This document shows, in pieces, positions 50,828-60,557 of a DNA stretch of 64,000 nt (positions are counted from its first letter, which is position 1; every line of letters starts with the position of its first letter). Position numbers and translations under genes: made by a program. This DNA is from Guptibacillus hwajinpoensis (GTDB lineage: Bacteria; Bacillota; Bacilli; Bacillales; Guptibacillaceae). Location of the stretch: contig NZ_LELK01000001.1 in NCBI RefSeq assembly GCF_001039475.1, positions 469,466 to 533,465 on the forward strand, written 5' to 3'. The notes beneath the pieces are model-generated. The model made no database searches. It saw only the letters and a list, made by a program, of their open reading frames with translations, and was not told the origin of the DNA.

Positions 50828-52547
50828 TCGAACTGGTTCAGAATTTCTTTATCGACAATCAACTCCAGATGACATTTTCACTCCAGAGGAGTTTACAGAT
50901 GAACATCGGATGATCGCAAAAACGGCACACCAATTTGTTGAGAAAGACGTTGATCCTTATAGGGAAGCGATCGAAAATCAAGACTTCAATCGTGTCGTTG
51001 CATTACTTAAGAAAGCAGGTCAACTCGGACTGCTTGGGCATAGCATCCCAGAAGAATATGGTGGAATTGCACTAGATAAAATTTCTAAGTGTGTTGTAGG
51101 AGAGGTTGTCGGAAAAACAAGCGGGTATGGAGTTGCACAATCTAATCATACGTGTATCGCTACGTTACCAATAACCCATTTTGGTACGCACGAGCAGAAG
51201 AGTAAGTATTTGCCGAAACTCGCTTCAGGAGAATATCTTGGCGCTTATTGCTTAACAGAACCTAGTGCAGGATCTGATGCGTTAGCGTCGCAAACAACAG
51301 CAGTACTCAATGAAGAAGGTACTCACTATCTTCTGAATGGAACGAAACTATATATAACCAATGCAGTGTTCTCAGATACGTTTATTGTATATGCCAAAAT
51401 TAATGGAAATCAGTTTTCGGCATTCATCGTAGAGCGAAATTTTCCAGGGCTTACACTTGGACCTGAAGAAAAAAAGATGGGAATAAAAGGTTCATCCACT
51501 AGATCGGTCATTTTGGAAGATTGTCAGGTTCCAATTGAAAATCTGTTAGGTGATGCTGGAAAGGGACACGTTATTGCACTGAATGTGTTGAATTTAGGAC
51601 GATTTAATCTTGGCTCAGCATGTACGGGTGGAGCAAAGCATGGTATGAAATTAGCACTTCAGCATACGAATGGACGCAAGCAATTTGGGCGCACTATTGC
51701 TGAATTTACAGCTACCCAAGAAAAAGTAGCACGAATGATGGCAAGAGTTTATGCATCTGAATCCCTTCAATACAGGACGGCTTTCTTGTTAGAAGGAGCC
51801 ATGGATGGGTTGTACAAAGAAACTGATCATAAAATTGTTGGCAATCAAATGATGGAATATGCTGTAGAATGTGCAATTTGCAAAGTGTTTGGTTCTGAAA
51901 CACTCGATCAAGTTGTAGATGAATCTCTTCAGTTACATGGCGGGGCTGGATTTATACAAGAATATCCGATTGAGCAAATGTATCGTGATTCAAGAATCAA
52001 CCGTATTTTTGAAGGTACAAATGAAGTGAATCGTTTGTTAATTGTGGGAACGCTCTTTAAGAAAGTAAGTAAGGGAGACATTTCGCTTGAAGAGTTAGTT
52101 GAAAAAGCAAGACGAAAGCTAACAGAAACAGTAAGTGTTTCAACAAATGAAGAAGATGCGATTCAGAGCATTCGAAACGTTTTCCTCTTTTGTGTAGGAA
52201 CGGCATTTCAGCAACATGGTGAGCGTTTGATGGATAATCAGGAATCACTTATGAAGCTTTCAAACATTGCCATTGCATTATATGCAGCTGAATCCGCTGT
52301 TCTACGTGCACTGAAACATCAGGGTGAACTAAAAATGAAGCTAGCAAGAACATTTTTAGAAGAAACTCTTCTAGATGTTGAATCATCAGCTCGTATGTTG
52401 CTAATGAGTATCCTACCGAGAGAGCAAAAGCAGCAAGCCGTACAACTGGTTTTCAATAACCTATCGTCTTTCGATTTCGGAAGCTCGCTCGAACGAAATC
52501 GAGAAATAGCACAATCCAGCTATAAAAAACTGAAGTATGACGTCTAG
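50808..52547 (+). CDS. Acyl-CoA dehydrogenase (FadE-like, long form)
   Basis: 579 residues. C-L-T-E-P-S-A-G-S-D-A (flavin loop), G-T-K-L-Y-I-T-N-A, R-K-Q-F-G-R-T-I, L-H-G-G-A-G-F and the catalytic Glu in I-F-E-G-T-N-E-V-N (about residue 401). The roughly 170-residue C-terminal extension is like VLCAD/FadE proteins. Unlike the enzyme at 40540 it retains the standard base, so it should do ordinary alpha,beta-dehydrogenation. Starts inside the ComB-like gene. Confidence 0.88.
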   Translation: MTQIKSSRTGSEFLYRQSTPDDIFTPEEFTDEHRMIAKTAHQFVEKDVDPYREAIENQDFNRVVALLKKAGQLGLLGHSIPEEYGGIALDKISKCVVGEVVGKTSGYGVAQSNHTCIATLPITHFGTHEQKSKYLPKLASGEYLGAYCLTEPSAGSDALASQTTAVLNEEGTHYLLNGTKLYITNAVFSDTFIVYAKINGNQFSAFIVERNFPGLTLGPEEKKMGIKGSSTRSVILEDCQVPIENLLGDAGKGHVIALNVLNLGRFNLGSACTGGAKHGMKLALQHTNGRKQFGRTIAEFTATQEKVARMMARVYASESLQYRTAFLLEGAMDGLYKETDHKIVGNQMMEYAVECAICKVFGSETLDQVVDESLQLHGGAGFIQEYPIEQMYRDSRINRIFEGTNEVNRLLIVGTLFKKVSKGDISLEELVEKARRKLTETVSVSTNEEDAIQSIRNVFLFCVGTAFQQHGERLMDNQESLMKLSNIAIALYAAESAVLRALKHQGELKMKLARTFLEETLLDVESSARMLLMSILPREQKQQAVQLVFNNLSSFDFGSSLERNREIAQSSYKKLKYDV

Positions 52548-52562
52548 AAAGTGGTGGATAAG

Positions 52563-53330
52563 ATGGCGAGATTTACAGGACGAACCGCTGTTGTGACAGG
52601 TGGTGGTAGCGGAATAGGTGCGAAGACTGCAAAACGAATCGTTTCTGAAGGTGGGACTGTCATACTTGTTGGACGCACAGAAGAGAAATTGAAACGTACA
52701 GCAAATGACCTTAAAGATTTAGAAGGCACAGTGTTAACTTTTGTAGCTGACGTAACCAAGCAAGAGGATATTGATTTGCTGACTTCCTTTATTAAAGAAA
52801 AAACAGGAACGCTTCATATTTTAATAAATAATGCTGGGGGTTCGCAAGGTTCACCAATTCTTGAAATGTCTGAAGAAAATTGGGATCATGCGCAGGATGT
52901 AAATTTAAAAAGCGTATTCCTCGTATCCAAAGCACTGGGGAAATTGATGTTGGATACATCTAAGGAAAACCATCTAGAAGATTATGCAATTGTTAATGTG
53001 GCTTCATTATCAGGACATAAAGCAGGTGCGCAAATTCCTCATTACAGTGCTGCGAAGGCAGCGGTTATTAATTTTACAAGAGCACTAGCAGTGGAATTAT
53101 CTCCACACATTCGTGTAAATTCCGTTTCCCCTGGGTTTGTGGAAACACCTTTAACAGAAGCTGGACTAAAAAATGAACGATTTGAAGCTTCGATCAAACG
53201 GAATACTGCTTTAAATCGAGTTGGACAGCCTAATGAAATTGCTAATGTAATAGCTTTTGCTGCTTCAGCAGAAGCAAGTTATATGACTGGATCAGATTTA
53301 TTAGTAGACGGTGGCTGGCTCATCGTATAA
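52563..53330 (+). CDS. Short-chain dehydrogenase/reductase
   Basis: 255 residues: T-G-G-G-S-G-I-G (about 11-18), N-N-A-G-G, Ser in V-A-S-L-S, Y-S-A-A-K, and S-P-G-F-V-E-T-P. Third SDR of the island. ATG 52563 is preferred (GTGGTGG 5 nt before); GTGs at 52551/52554 are in frame. Could reduce a 4-oxo to a 4-hydroxy group, as proposed for levulinate, but this is inference. Confidence 0.82.
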   Translation: MARFTGRTAVVTGGGSGIGAKTAKRIVSEGGTVILVGRTEEKLKRTANDLKDLEGTVLTFVADVTKQEDIDLLTSFIKEKTGTLHILINNAGGSQGSPILEMSEENWDHAQDVNLKSVFLVSKALGKLMLDTSKENHLEDYAIVNVASLSGHKAGAQIPHYSAAKAAVINFTRALAVELSPHIRVNSVSPGFVETPLTEAGLKNERFEASIKRNTALNRVGQPNEIANVIAFAASAEASYMTGSDLLVDGGWLIV

Positions 53331-53349
53331 AAAAGGAGAGTGTTTTGTA

Positions 53350-54141
53350 ATGGAAACAACAGTAAAAACAGATCATCTTAAAGTAAATGTTCAGGGTGCC
53401 GTGCTTCATCTTACTTTAAACCGTCCTGAGGCACTAAACGCGTTTAGTCCAGATATGATTTTAGGACTTACAAGAGCAATTCAGGATGCAAAAGAAAATG
53501 ATGATATCCGTGTAGTAATGCTTTCTGGAGCAGGTCGATCTTTCAGTGCTGGCGGGGATGTTAAGACGATGGGAGACACTTCTTCGACTGAAGTATATGA
53601 ACATATCGGGAAATTAAATGAGCTTGTTCTAGCCATGAAAGATCTTGATAAGCCGATTATTTCAGTCATTCATGGATTTGCTGCAGGGGCTGGTTTTAAC
53701 TTAGCACTCGCGAGCGATATTATTTTGGCAGCTGAAGATAGTAGTTTTGTCTTAAGTTTCTCTCAAGTAGGATTAATATCTGATGGTGGAGGACTTTCTT
53801 TCTTGCCAAGACTAATCGGTCCATACAAAGCAAAAGAATTATTTTTCTCAGCACAGCCAATCACTGCAAAAGAAGCAAAAGAATTAAGAATCGTTAATCA
53901 AACTTATCCACTATCAGAGTTACAAGATGAAGCAATTGCTTACGCTGACAAACTTGCAAGAGGGCCAGGTAAAGCATTTGGTTTTATAAAGAAAATTGCA
54001 GATGCATCTCTAACGTCATCATTACCTGAAGTTTTAGAGCAGGAACGAATTACACAGGCACTAATGGTAACGACAGAAGACCATAAAGAAGGTGCTACTG
54101 CCTTTAAAGAAAAACGCGCTCCTCAATTCAAAGGCAAATAA
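53350..54141 (+). CDS. Enoyl-CoA hydratase/isomerase family protein
   Basis: 263 residues. L-N-R-P-E-A-L-N-A-F, F-S-A-G-G-D-V-K-T-M and G-F-A-A-G-A-G-F-N-L-A-L-A-S-D-I-I give the oxyanion hole. The usual first Glu region A-G-A-G-F-N has no Glu, and the second site reads S-Q-V-G-L-I-S-D-G-G: a PaaG-like isomerase or other crotonase activity is more likely than hydration. AAAGGAG precedes ATG 53350 by 11 nt; an ATG at 53311 lies inside the upstream gene. Confidence 0.84.
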   Translation: METTVKTDHLKVNVQGAVLHLTLNRPEALNAFSPDMILGLTRAIQDAKENDDIRVVMLSGAGRSFSAGGDVKTMGDTSSTEVYEHIGKLNELVLAMKDLDKPIISVIHGFAAGAGFNLALASDIILAAEDSSFVLSFSQVGLISDGGGLSFLPRLIGPYKAKELFFSAQPITAKEAKELRIVNQTYPLSELQDEAIAYADKLARGPGKAFGFIKKIADASLTSSLPEVLEQERITQALMVTTEDHKEGATAFKEKRAPQFKGK

Positions 54142-54148
54142 TCTACAG

Positions 54149-54180
54149 ATCAGGGTTGGGGTTATTACTTCAATCCTGAT
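54149..54180 (+). terminator. Weak hairpin between the beta-oxidation and transporter operons
   Basis: Ten-bp stem ATCAGGGTTG / CAATCCTGAT (one G-T pair) with a 12-nt loop but no T-run. It may be a weak or processing hairpin; readthrough into the transporter genes is likely. Confidence 0.4.
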
Positions 54181-54262
54181 TAAACACCCTCACATCTTGA
54201 ATCCTCAACACAATTCGCCGTTCCCTTTGTCTGGATCCTAACTGAAAAGAAGGAGGAAGAAA

Positions 54263-55126
54263 ATGGAGCTTCTTTTCCAGCAGATTTTTAACGGACTTAC
54301 AATTGGAAGCGTTTACACTCTTGTGGCACTTGGCTTAACACTCGTTTTCGGTATTCTTCACGTCCCTAACTTTGCTCATGGTGCATTTTACATGGTTGGT
54401 GCTTATATTACGTTAATGATGATGGTAGGGTTTGGCTTCAATTATTGGGTAGCCATTATCGCTTCTGTAGCGGTCGTTGCATTACTTGGTGTTGTTACTC
54501 AACAGCTTATCTTTAAGAAATTAGAAGGTGCAGATGGAATGAGGATGATGGTTGCTGCCATCGGAATCCTCTTATTCTTGGAAGCATTTGGTCAGTTTAT
54601 GTGGGGAACGGAGTATTACAGAATGGATACACCGTACAGTTCTGTAGTGAATTTGTTCGGGTTAACCGTCACTTTGCAGAGACTTTTAATTATTATTGCA
54701 GCGATTATTTTAATGCTAGCTCTTCACTTTTTCTTAACGAAAACGATGATAGGAGCCGCAATTATTGCAATGGCTCAAAACCGTGAAGGAGCATTTCTTG
54801 TAGGAATTAATGCAAATCAGGTAGCGTGGTTAACATTTGCGATTGCTGGGGGACTTGCTGCAGCAGCAGCTTCTCTTGCATCTCCTATCAATCTAGTGTT
54901 TCCTACAATGGGAAATCTTGTTATTATGAAAGCCTTTGTCATTATTATTATTGGCGGTATGGGTAGTATTCCAGGCGCAATCATTGGAGGGTATTTGCTT
55001 GGTTTAACGGAAAGCATTGGTGCGACGTACATATCGTCTGATTATAAAGATGTCATCGCGTTTCTCCTCCTCGTCGTCATTTTGACAGCGAAACCGACCG
55101 GGCTATTCACGAAGGGGGTTCAATAA
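54263..55126 (+). CDS. livH: Branched-chain-type ABC permease, LivH family
   Basis: 287 residues with about eight transmembrane segments. N-G-L-T-I-G-S-V-Y-T-L-V-A-L-G-L-T-L-V-F-G at the start and G-G-M-G-S-I-P-G-A-I-I-G-G (EAA-like loop contacting the ATPases) are typical LivH signatures. AAGGAGG precedes the ATG. First of five importer genes with overlapping ends. Confidence 0.9.
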   Translation: MELLFQQIFNGLTIGSVYTLVALGLTLVFGILHVPNFAHGAFYMVGAYITLMMMVGFGFNYWVAIIASVAVVALLGVVTQQLIFKKLEGADGMRMMVAAIGILLFLEAFGQFMWGTEYYRMDTPYSSVVNLFGLTVTLQRLLIIIAAIILMLALHFFLTKTMIGAAIIAMAQNREGAFLVGINANQVAWLTFAIAGGLAAAAASLASPINLVFPTMGNLVIMKAFVIIIIGGMGSIPGAIIGGYLLGLTESIGATYISSDYKDVIAFLLLVVILTAKPTGLFTKGVQ

Positions 55127-56133
55127 TGCCGAACGTTCTTTCGAAGCGAACTATGATGATCATGTTAACAGCTGTCGCCATTCTTTTTCCGCTCGTTTTT
55201 AAAAATATGTATCTTCTCCAATTGTTAACTCTCGTGTTTATCTGGTCGATTGCGGTCTATGGTTTTAATATTATCTCTGGGTATGTAGGGTACCTCTCCC
55301 TTGCACATGCTGGATTCTTTGCAATTGGAGCCTATGGGGTCGGTCTATTAACAACGAAAGCAGAGCTGCCGTATTGGATTTCGTTATTCCTTGCAGTCAT
55401 TATTACTGCTCTAGCTGGTGCTCTGGTCGGAGTTATTGCATTAAGAACAAAATCTCACTTTTTTGCGATTTATACGATGTGTGTTGGAGTAATAATTTAC
55501 CTTCTCATCGACAAATGGGACAGCCTCACAGGTGGGGTTAGAGGTTTAATTGGGATCTCCCCACCTGGTAATATCGGACCGATTACCTTTGATTCGTTAA
55601 CATCTCAGTATTATCTCGCACTGTCATTCCTCATCCTTACTATTTTTATTTGTTATCGCATTGTTCATTCTTTACTTGGAAGAACATTTATTGCGATTCG
55701 AAATAGTGAGGAACTTGCTAAAACAATTGGTATATCTATTATGAAAAATCAGCTACTTGCATTTACGCTGTCAGCATTATTCGCTGGGTTATCTGGGGCA
55801 TTATACGCTTCATTCATTCGTTTCATAGGACCACAGATTTCAGCGATTACGGTTACATTTGAAATGCTCATGTATCTTCTTGTCGGTGGGATCGGAACAC
55901 TTGCTGGGCCTTTAGTTGGCACATTAATTGTTATTTCCTTAACTCAGTCACTTCAATTTCTAGAAGAATATCGGATGCTTATTTTCGGACCAGTCGTTGT
56001 CCTTCTGGTTCTATACTACCCACGTGGAATTACAGGAAGTATAGAGACGTTTATCCGAAAAAGAAAGCTACAGAAAGTCAACTTGCGTAAAGAAGAACAT
56101 GAAGTCAAACGGGATGTAGGGGAGGCTGGTTAA
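55126..56133 (+). CDS. livM: Branched-chain-type ABC permease, LivM family
   Basis: 335 residues. N-I-I-S-G-Y-V-G-Y-L-S-L-A-H-A-G-F-F-A-I-G-A-Y and G-G-I-G-T-L-A-G-P-L-V-G-T (EAA-like loop) identify LivM. Starts at the A of the livH stop codon (TAATG), and its own stop overlaps livG in the same way. A basic C-terminal tail of about 35 residues is cytoplasmic. Confidence 0.9.
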   Translation: MPNVLSKRTMMIMLTAVAILFPLVFKNMYLLQLLTLVFIWSIAVYGFNIISGYVGYLSLAHAGFFAIGAYGVGLLTTKAELPYWISLFLAVIITALAGALVGVIALRTKSHFFAIYTMCVGVIIYLLIDKWDSLTGGVRGLIGISPPGNIGPITFDSLTSQYYLALSFLILTIFICYRIVHSLLGRTFIAIRNSEELAKTIGISIMKNQLLAFTLSALFAGLSGALYASFIRFIGPQISAITVTFEMLMYLLVGGIGTLAGPLVGTLIVISLTQSLQFLEEYRMLIFGPVVVLLVLYYPRGITGSIETFIRKRKLQKVNLRKEEHEVKRDVGEAG

Positions 56134-56912
56134 TGTTCTTTAGAACAGAGGGAATTACAAAACGATTTGGTGGTCTCGCTGCTGTAGAAGATGTAAGCGC
56201 TTCTTTTGAAAAAGGATCAATAACAGCCATTATCGGTCCTAATGGAGCTGGAAAATCTACTTTTTTCAACCTAATCAGTGGAATTCATCCTATTACGTCT
56301 GGAAAAGTCTTTTTTAAAGATAACGATATTACGAAAATGCCACCTCAACAGATCGCTAGACTAGGCATTGGTCGAACATTTCAAACGACAAACCTATTTG
56401 AACAATCTACTGTCCTGGATAACGTATTAATAGGCCATAGACTTCGCACTAAATCGGGAATATGGGACGCGATTTTTAGAACGGCAAGAGAAAAGGAGGA
56501 AGAGAAACGATCTTATGAAAAAGCGATGCAGGCCCTAGCGTTCGTCGAGCTAGAAAACGTTGTAGAGCACCCCGTGTCTCTTATTTCTCAGGAAGAGAAG
56601 AAGAGATTAGCCTTTGCACTCGCATTAGCAACGGATCCTGAGATGGTTCTTCTTGATGAACCAGCAGCTGGTGTCAATCCTGATGAAACAGATGGTCTAG
56701 CGTACTTGATGAGAAAAATGGCAGATCACGGAATTACCGTTTGCCTCATCGAACATAAAATGCCAATGATTATGAGTCTAGCAGATAAAATAGTCGTATT
56801 AAATCATGGAAAGAAAATTGCGGAAGGTCGACCAGACGAAATAAGGCAAAATGAAGCTGTAATCCAAGCCTATCTAGGAGGCGAAGTTCATGCTCCAGTT
56901 AAACAATATTAA
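56133..56912 (+). CDS. livG: ABC transporter ATPase, LivG family, with degenerate signature loop
   Basis: 259 residues. Walker A G-P-N-G-A-G-K-S-T and Walker B V-L-L-D-E-P-A-A-G-V-N-P are intact, and the LivG-specific C-terminal E-H-K-M-P-M-I-M is present. The signature loop, which in LivG is normally a ...Y-G-Q-Q-R-R sequence, reads S-Q-E-E-K-K-R here, so the ATP-contacting Gly is absent. One of the two nucleotide sites in the LivG/LivF pair may therefore be weak. Confidence 0.88.
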   Translation: MFFRTEGITKRFGGLAAVEDVSASFEKGSITAIIGPNGAGKSTFFNLISGIHPITSGKVFFKDNDITKMPPQQIARLGIGRTFQTTNLFEQSTVLDNVLIGHRLRTKSGIWDAIFRTAREKEEEKRSYEKAMQALAFVELENVVEHPVSLISQEEKKRLAFALALATDPEMVLLDEPAAGVNPDETDGLAYLMRKMADHGITVCLIEHKMPMIMSLADKIVVLNHGKKIAEGRPDEIRQNEAVIQAYLGGEVHAPVKQY

Positions 56913-57597
56913 CGTAAAGTACGGGGCATCTCAGGTGCTTCACAATATTCGCCTTCATGTTAATCAAGGGGAAACAGTCGTCCTTCTTGGAGCTAATGGA
57001 GCAGGTAAAAGTACGATTTTCCGTACAATAAGTGGACTTATGAAGCCCGCTTCAGGAGAGATCATGTTTATGGATCGCAAGCTTACGGGGAAATCTCCAC
57101 ACTCACTAGTTAAAGAAGGAATAGTTCAATGCCCTGAAGGAAGAAAGCTATTTCCTCATATGTCCGTCTATGAAAATTTGAAAATGGGCAGCTTTGTTCA
57201 TCGAAAGCAACGTAAGGAAGTCGAGAAACGTTTAAAGGAAGTGTATTCACTCTTTCCTATTCTTTATGATAAACGACATGAAGCAGCTGGGTCGTTAAGT
57301 GGAGGCCAGCAACAAATGCTTGCGATTGGACGAGCACTTATGGCGAATCCGAAAGTCCTTCTTCTTGATGAACCTTCACTTGGTCTAGCTCCCCTAATTG
57401 TTGAGCAAATGTTCAACATTATTGAAGATATTAATCAGCAGGGAACTACGATTCTTCTAGCTGAGCAAAATGCAAATGCAGCTCTTCAAATTTCTAACCG
57501 TGGTTACGTAATTGAAAGTGGCAAAATAGTTCTAGAAGGAAGTAAAGAAGAACTTTTATCTAATGATGAGATCCGTAAAGCCTATATTGGAGCATAA
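56890..57597 (+). CDS. livF: ABC transporter ATPase, LivF family
   Basis: 235 residues. Walker A G-A-N-G-A-G-K-S-T, canonical signature L-S-G-G-Q-Q-Q-M and Walker B V-L-L-L-D-E-P-S-L-G-L-A-P are all normal. Starts 23 nt inside livG with AGGAGG just before. Partner of LivG. Confidence 0.9.
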   Translation: MLQLNNINVKYGASQVLHNIRLHVNQGETVVLLGANGAGKSTIFRTISGLMKPASGEIMFMDRKLTGKSPHSLVKEGIVQCPEGRKLFPHMSVYENLKMGSFVHRKQRKEVEKRLKEVYSLFPILYDKRHEAAGSLSGGQQQMLAIGRALMANPKVLLLDEPSLGLAPLIVEQMFNIIEDINQQGTTILLAEQNANAALQISNRGYVIESGKIVLEGSKEELLSNDEIRKAYIGA

Positions 57598-57624
57598 AAT
57601 GAGTCTATTTGAACAGGGGGATAA

Positions 57625-58863
57625 ATGATGAGATCTGGTAAAAAGCTCTTTGTACTTCTAATGGTTTTGGTTGGGATTTTGGTCATGGCAGGTTGTGCTG
57701 CAAGTTCTGTAAGCAATAGCAATTCAGAAAGCTCATCTGGATCCAAGGAAACGAAAGATACGAGTACAGATACGAAAGCTAGTTCATCTGCTGAACATAC
57801 TGTCAATATTGGATTTAGCGGTCCTTTGAGTGGCCCAGCTGCTTATTACGGTGAAAACACACTAAGTGGTTTAGAGATGGCTGTTGAAGAGATTAACCAA
57901 GAGGGGTTTGAAGTGGACGGCAAAACATATGACATTAATCTCATCACACTAGATGATCAATATCTTCCCAATGAGACGGGCACAAATGCAAGAAGACTTG
58001 TTCAAGAAAACAATACACCCGTTATTTTTGTACCGCATAGTGGAGGTGTGTTTGCTACACAGGTCTTTAATGAAAAAGAGAATTTTATGATCGCCGCTTA
58101 CACGAGTGAACCGAAAATTATGGAACAGAATAATTCATTAACACTCGGAATTCCACCAGCTTATAGTGCTTATCCAGAACCTTTTACAAAATACGAAATG
58201 GAAAGATTCGGCAAGAAGATTGCTCTTCTACCAACAGCTTCTCAATACGGAAAGGATTGGACTGAAGCATTAAAGCCTGTATGGGAAGAAAATGGTGGAG
58301 AAGTTGTGTTTGAAGGCTCAATAGATTTTAGCAAAGATACAGACTTTTTCTCTATCGTTACAAAAGCTTTAAGCAATGATCCTGACGTCCTCTTTGTTGG
58401 TGGACCATCTCAGCCAACAGCCCTCGTCATTAAACAAGCAAGAGAATTAGGGTTTGAAGGTGGGTTTATGGTCATGGACCAAGCAAAGATTGAAGAAATG
58501 GAGCCAGTCTTAGGAGGGCTAGAGCATTTAGAAGGGGCGATTGGTACTCTACCAATTATAGATAGCGATGCGCCTGGTGCGGAAGAGTTTATTGAGAAAT
58601 ATAAGGAGAAATTCGAGCGTATTCCTACTGCTGAAGGGGCATTTAACTATCAAGCAATGCACGTTTTAGTGAATGCAATGAAAGAATCAGGTAGTGTTGA
58701 TGATCCTACAAAAATTATGGCAAGTGTAGAAGATGGAATTAAAACTCTTCCTGAAGAGAACATGGTGTGGCATTTAACTGGACTTGTCGATGGCGGAGCA
58801 TTTGATTGGAAACCTGCAATCGGTGTAGTAGAAGATGGCAAAGTGCTTACCCAAGATAAATAA
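57625..58863 (+). CDS. Periplasmic-binding-type lipoprotein of the importer (LivJ/K family)
   Basis: 412 residues. Lipoprotein signal with lipobox M-A-G-C (Cys about 24) followed by a Ser/Lys-rich linker, then a type I solute-binding fold beginning V-N-I-G-F-S-G-P-L-S-G-P-A-A-Y-Y-G. Binds the importer's substrate on the outer membrane face; amide-urea, amino-acid and aromatic-acid binders share the fold. Location with CoA-ligase and hydrolase genes suggests a carboxylate or lactone rather than an amino acid. Confidence 0.88.
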   Translation: MMRSGKKLFVLLMVLVGILVMAGCAASSVSNSNSESSSGSKETKDTSTDTKASSSAEHTVNIGFSGPLSGPAAYYGENTLSGLEMAVEEINQEGFEVDGKTYDINLITLDDQYLPNETGTNARRLVQENNTPVIFVPHSGGVFATQVFNEKENFMIAAYTSEPKIMEQNNSLTLGIPPAYSAYPEPFTKYEMERFGKKIALLPTASQYGKDWTEALKPVWEENGGEVVFEGSIDFSKDTDFFSIVTKALSNDPDVLFVGGPSQPTALVIKQARELGFEGGFMVMDQAKIEEMEPVLGGLEHLEGAIGTLPIIDSDAPGAEEFIEKYKEKFERIPTAEGAFNYQAMHVLVNAMKESGSVDDPTKIMASVEDGIKTLPEENMVWHLTGLVDGGAFDWKPAIGVVEDGKVLTQDK

Positions 58864-58885
58864 GGATTTGAAAGGGGATTAAAAC

Positions 58886-60556
58886 ATGGAAACAAATCAT
58901 TTTCAGTTCTGGCCAAAACGAGTACCTTATTCACTTACAATTCCTGAAACAACGATCTATGATAATTTAACGGTATCAGCTAAACGCTATCCTTCTAAAG
59001 AAGCGATTATTTACTACGGAGGGACATTGTCTTATAGCCAATTGTTAAAAGAAGTGGATCAAACAGCAGCTTTCCTTGAGAAGGAACTAGATGTATCGAA
59101 AGGAGAGAATGTTCTTCTCTTTATGCAGAATTCACCTCAATTTGTGATTGCTTATTACGCTATTTTGCGAGCAAATGCAGTTGTTGTTCCCATTAATCCA
59201 ATGCTTACAGCTGAAGAGCTCTCGTTCTATATTAAAGATTGCGAGATTAAAACGGCTGTTGTCGGGCAGGAGCTTTATGACCGGACTGAATCGCTATTGT
59301 CTTCCACAACTCTCACGAACATTGTAACGGCAGCTTATTCCTATTATGCAGGGGACGAGAGTGAAATTCCTGCTGAAGTAGCCCTTGAGACGAAGCAATT
59401 AAATAAACCGTATCACTATACTTGGGAAGACGCAATCGATCATCAATTAAAAGCAAGTGAATACGATCGATCAATTAATGATGTAGCTGTTATGCCGTAT
59501 ACTTCCGGAACAACAGGTCTTCCGAAAGGTTGTATTCATCCTAATCGTACTGTGCAAGCAAATGCGGTTGGAGCATGTCAGTGGATGAATTTAACGGCAG
59601 ATGGAAATCACTTAGTTACATTACCGTTGTTTCACGTTACAGGGATGCTTCATAGTATGCATGCACCAATCTATAGTGGAGCTCCGATGGTTATCATGAC
59701 AAGATGGGATCGTAATTTAGCGGCAAAATATATTGAGAAATATAAGATCGCAAACTGGGTGAACATTAGCACGATGTTAATTGATTTTCTTTCGAATCCA
59801 AATTTATCGAACTACTCTCTATCCTCTTTAAAGATTTTAGCAGGAGGAGGAGCGCCACTTCCAGCTGCTGTTGGAGAGAAGCTCTATCATTTAACTGGAT
59901 TACGTTTTATAGAAGGATATGGACTTTCAGAGACCATTTCACACACTCACTTTAATCCACCAGATTTCCCCAAGCTACAGTGTCTTGGCGTTCCATCATT
60001 TGATGTTGATGCACGAATCATTGAACCAACTACAATGAAAGAACTAGGTGTTGGAGAGATTGGGGAAATCGTAGTAAACGGACCGCAGGTTTTTGACGGT
60101 TATTATAATCGTGAGGATGAGAATCGTAATTCGTTTCTTGAGATAGAAGGTAAAAGATTTTTCCGTACGGGAGACATTGCTCGATACGATGAAGAAGGAT
60201 ACTTTTTTATCATAGATCGGGTAAAGCGCATGGTGAATGCTTCAGGATATAAAGTTTGGCCAACTGAAGTAGAATCGATGTTATATAAGCATCCGGCAGT
60301 TCAACAAGCATGCGTTGTTGGCGTACCAGATCCTCGGAGGGGCGAGACAGTAAAAGCATTTGTTATTTTAAACGATAATGCGAAAGGAAAAGTAACGGAA
60401 AAGGAAATTGTTGAATGGTCAAAAGAGCAAATGGCTGCTTACAAATATCCGAGAATGGTTGAATTTATGGACGCATTTCCTACTACAAGTAGCGGAAAAA
60501 TACTTTGGCGTAAATTGCAAGAGAATGAAAAGCAAAAAGCTGAAGGAGTGAAATAA
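58886..60556 (+). CDS. AMP-forming acyl-CoA ligase
   Basis: 556 residues. P-Y-T-S-G-T-T-G-L-P-K-G-C, G-Y-G-L-S-E-T-I-S, F-F-R-T-G-D-I, D-R-V-K-R-M-V-N-A-S-G-Y-K-V-W-P and S-S-G-K-I-L-W-R-K. It differs from the ligase at 44518: D-R-V-K-R replaces D-R-K-K-D and W-P replaces Y-P at the hinge region. Second ligase of the island, directly after the importer's binding protein, so it probably acts on the imported compound. Only 1 nt separates it from the next gene. Confidence 0.88.
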   Translation: METNHFQFWPKRVPYSLTIPETTIYDNLTVSAKRYPSKEAIIYYGGTLSYSQLLKEVDQTAAFLEKELDVSKGENVLLFMQNSPQFVIAYYAILRANAVVVPINPMLTAEELSFYIKDCEIKTAVVGQELYDRTESLLSSTTLTNIVTAAYSYYAGDESEIPAEVALETKQLNKPYHYTWEDAIDHQLKASEYDRSINDVAVMPYTSGTTGLPKGCIHPNRTVQANAVGACQWMNLTADGNHLVTLPLFHVTGMLHSMHAPIYSGAPMVIMTRWDRNLAAKYIEKYKIANWVNISTMLIDFLSNPNLSNYSLSSLKILAGGGAPLPAAVGEKLYHLTGLRFIEGYGLSETISHTHFNPPDFPKLQCLGVPSFDVDARIIEPTTMKELGVGEIGEIVVNGPQVFDGYYNREDENRNSFLEIEGKRFFRTGDIARYDEEGYFFIIDRVKRMVNASGYKVWPTEVESMLYKHPAVQQACVVGVPDPRRGETVKAFVILNDNAKGKVTEKEIVEWSKEQMAAYKYPRMVEFMDAFPTTSSGKILWRKLQENEKQKAEGVK

Positions 60557-60557
60557 A

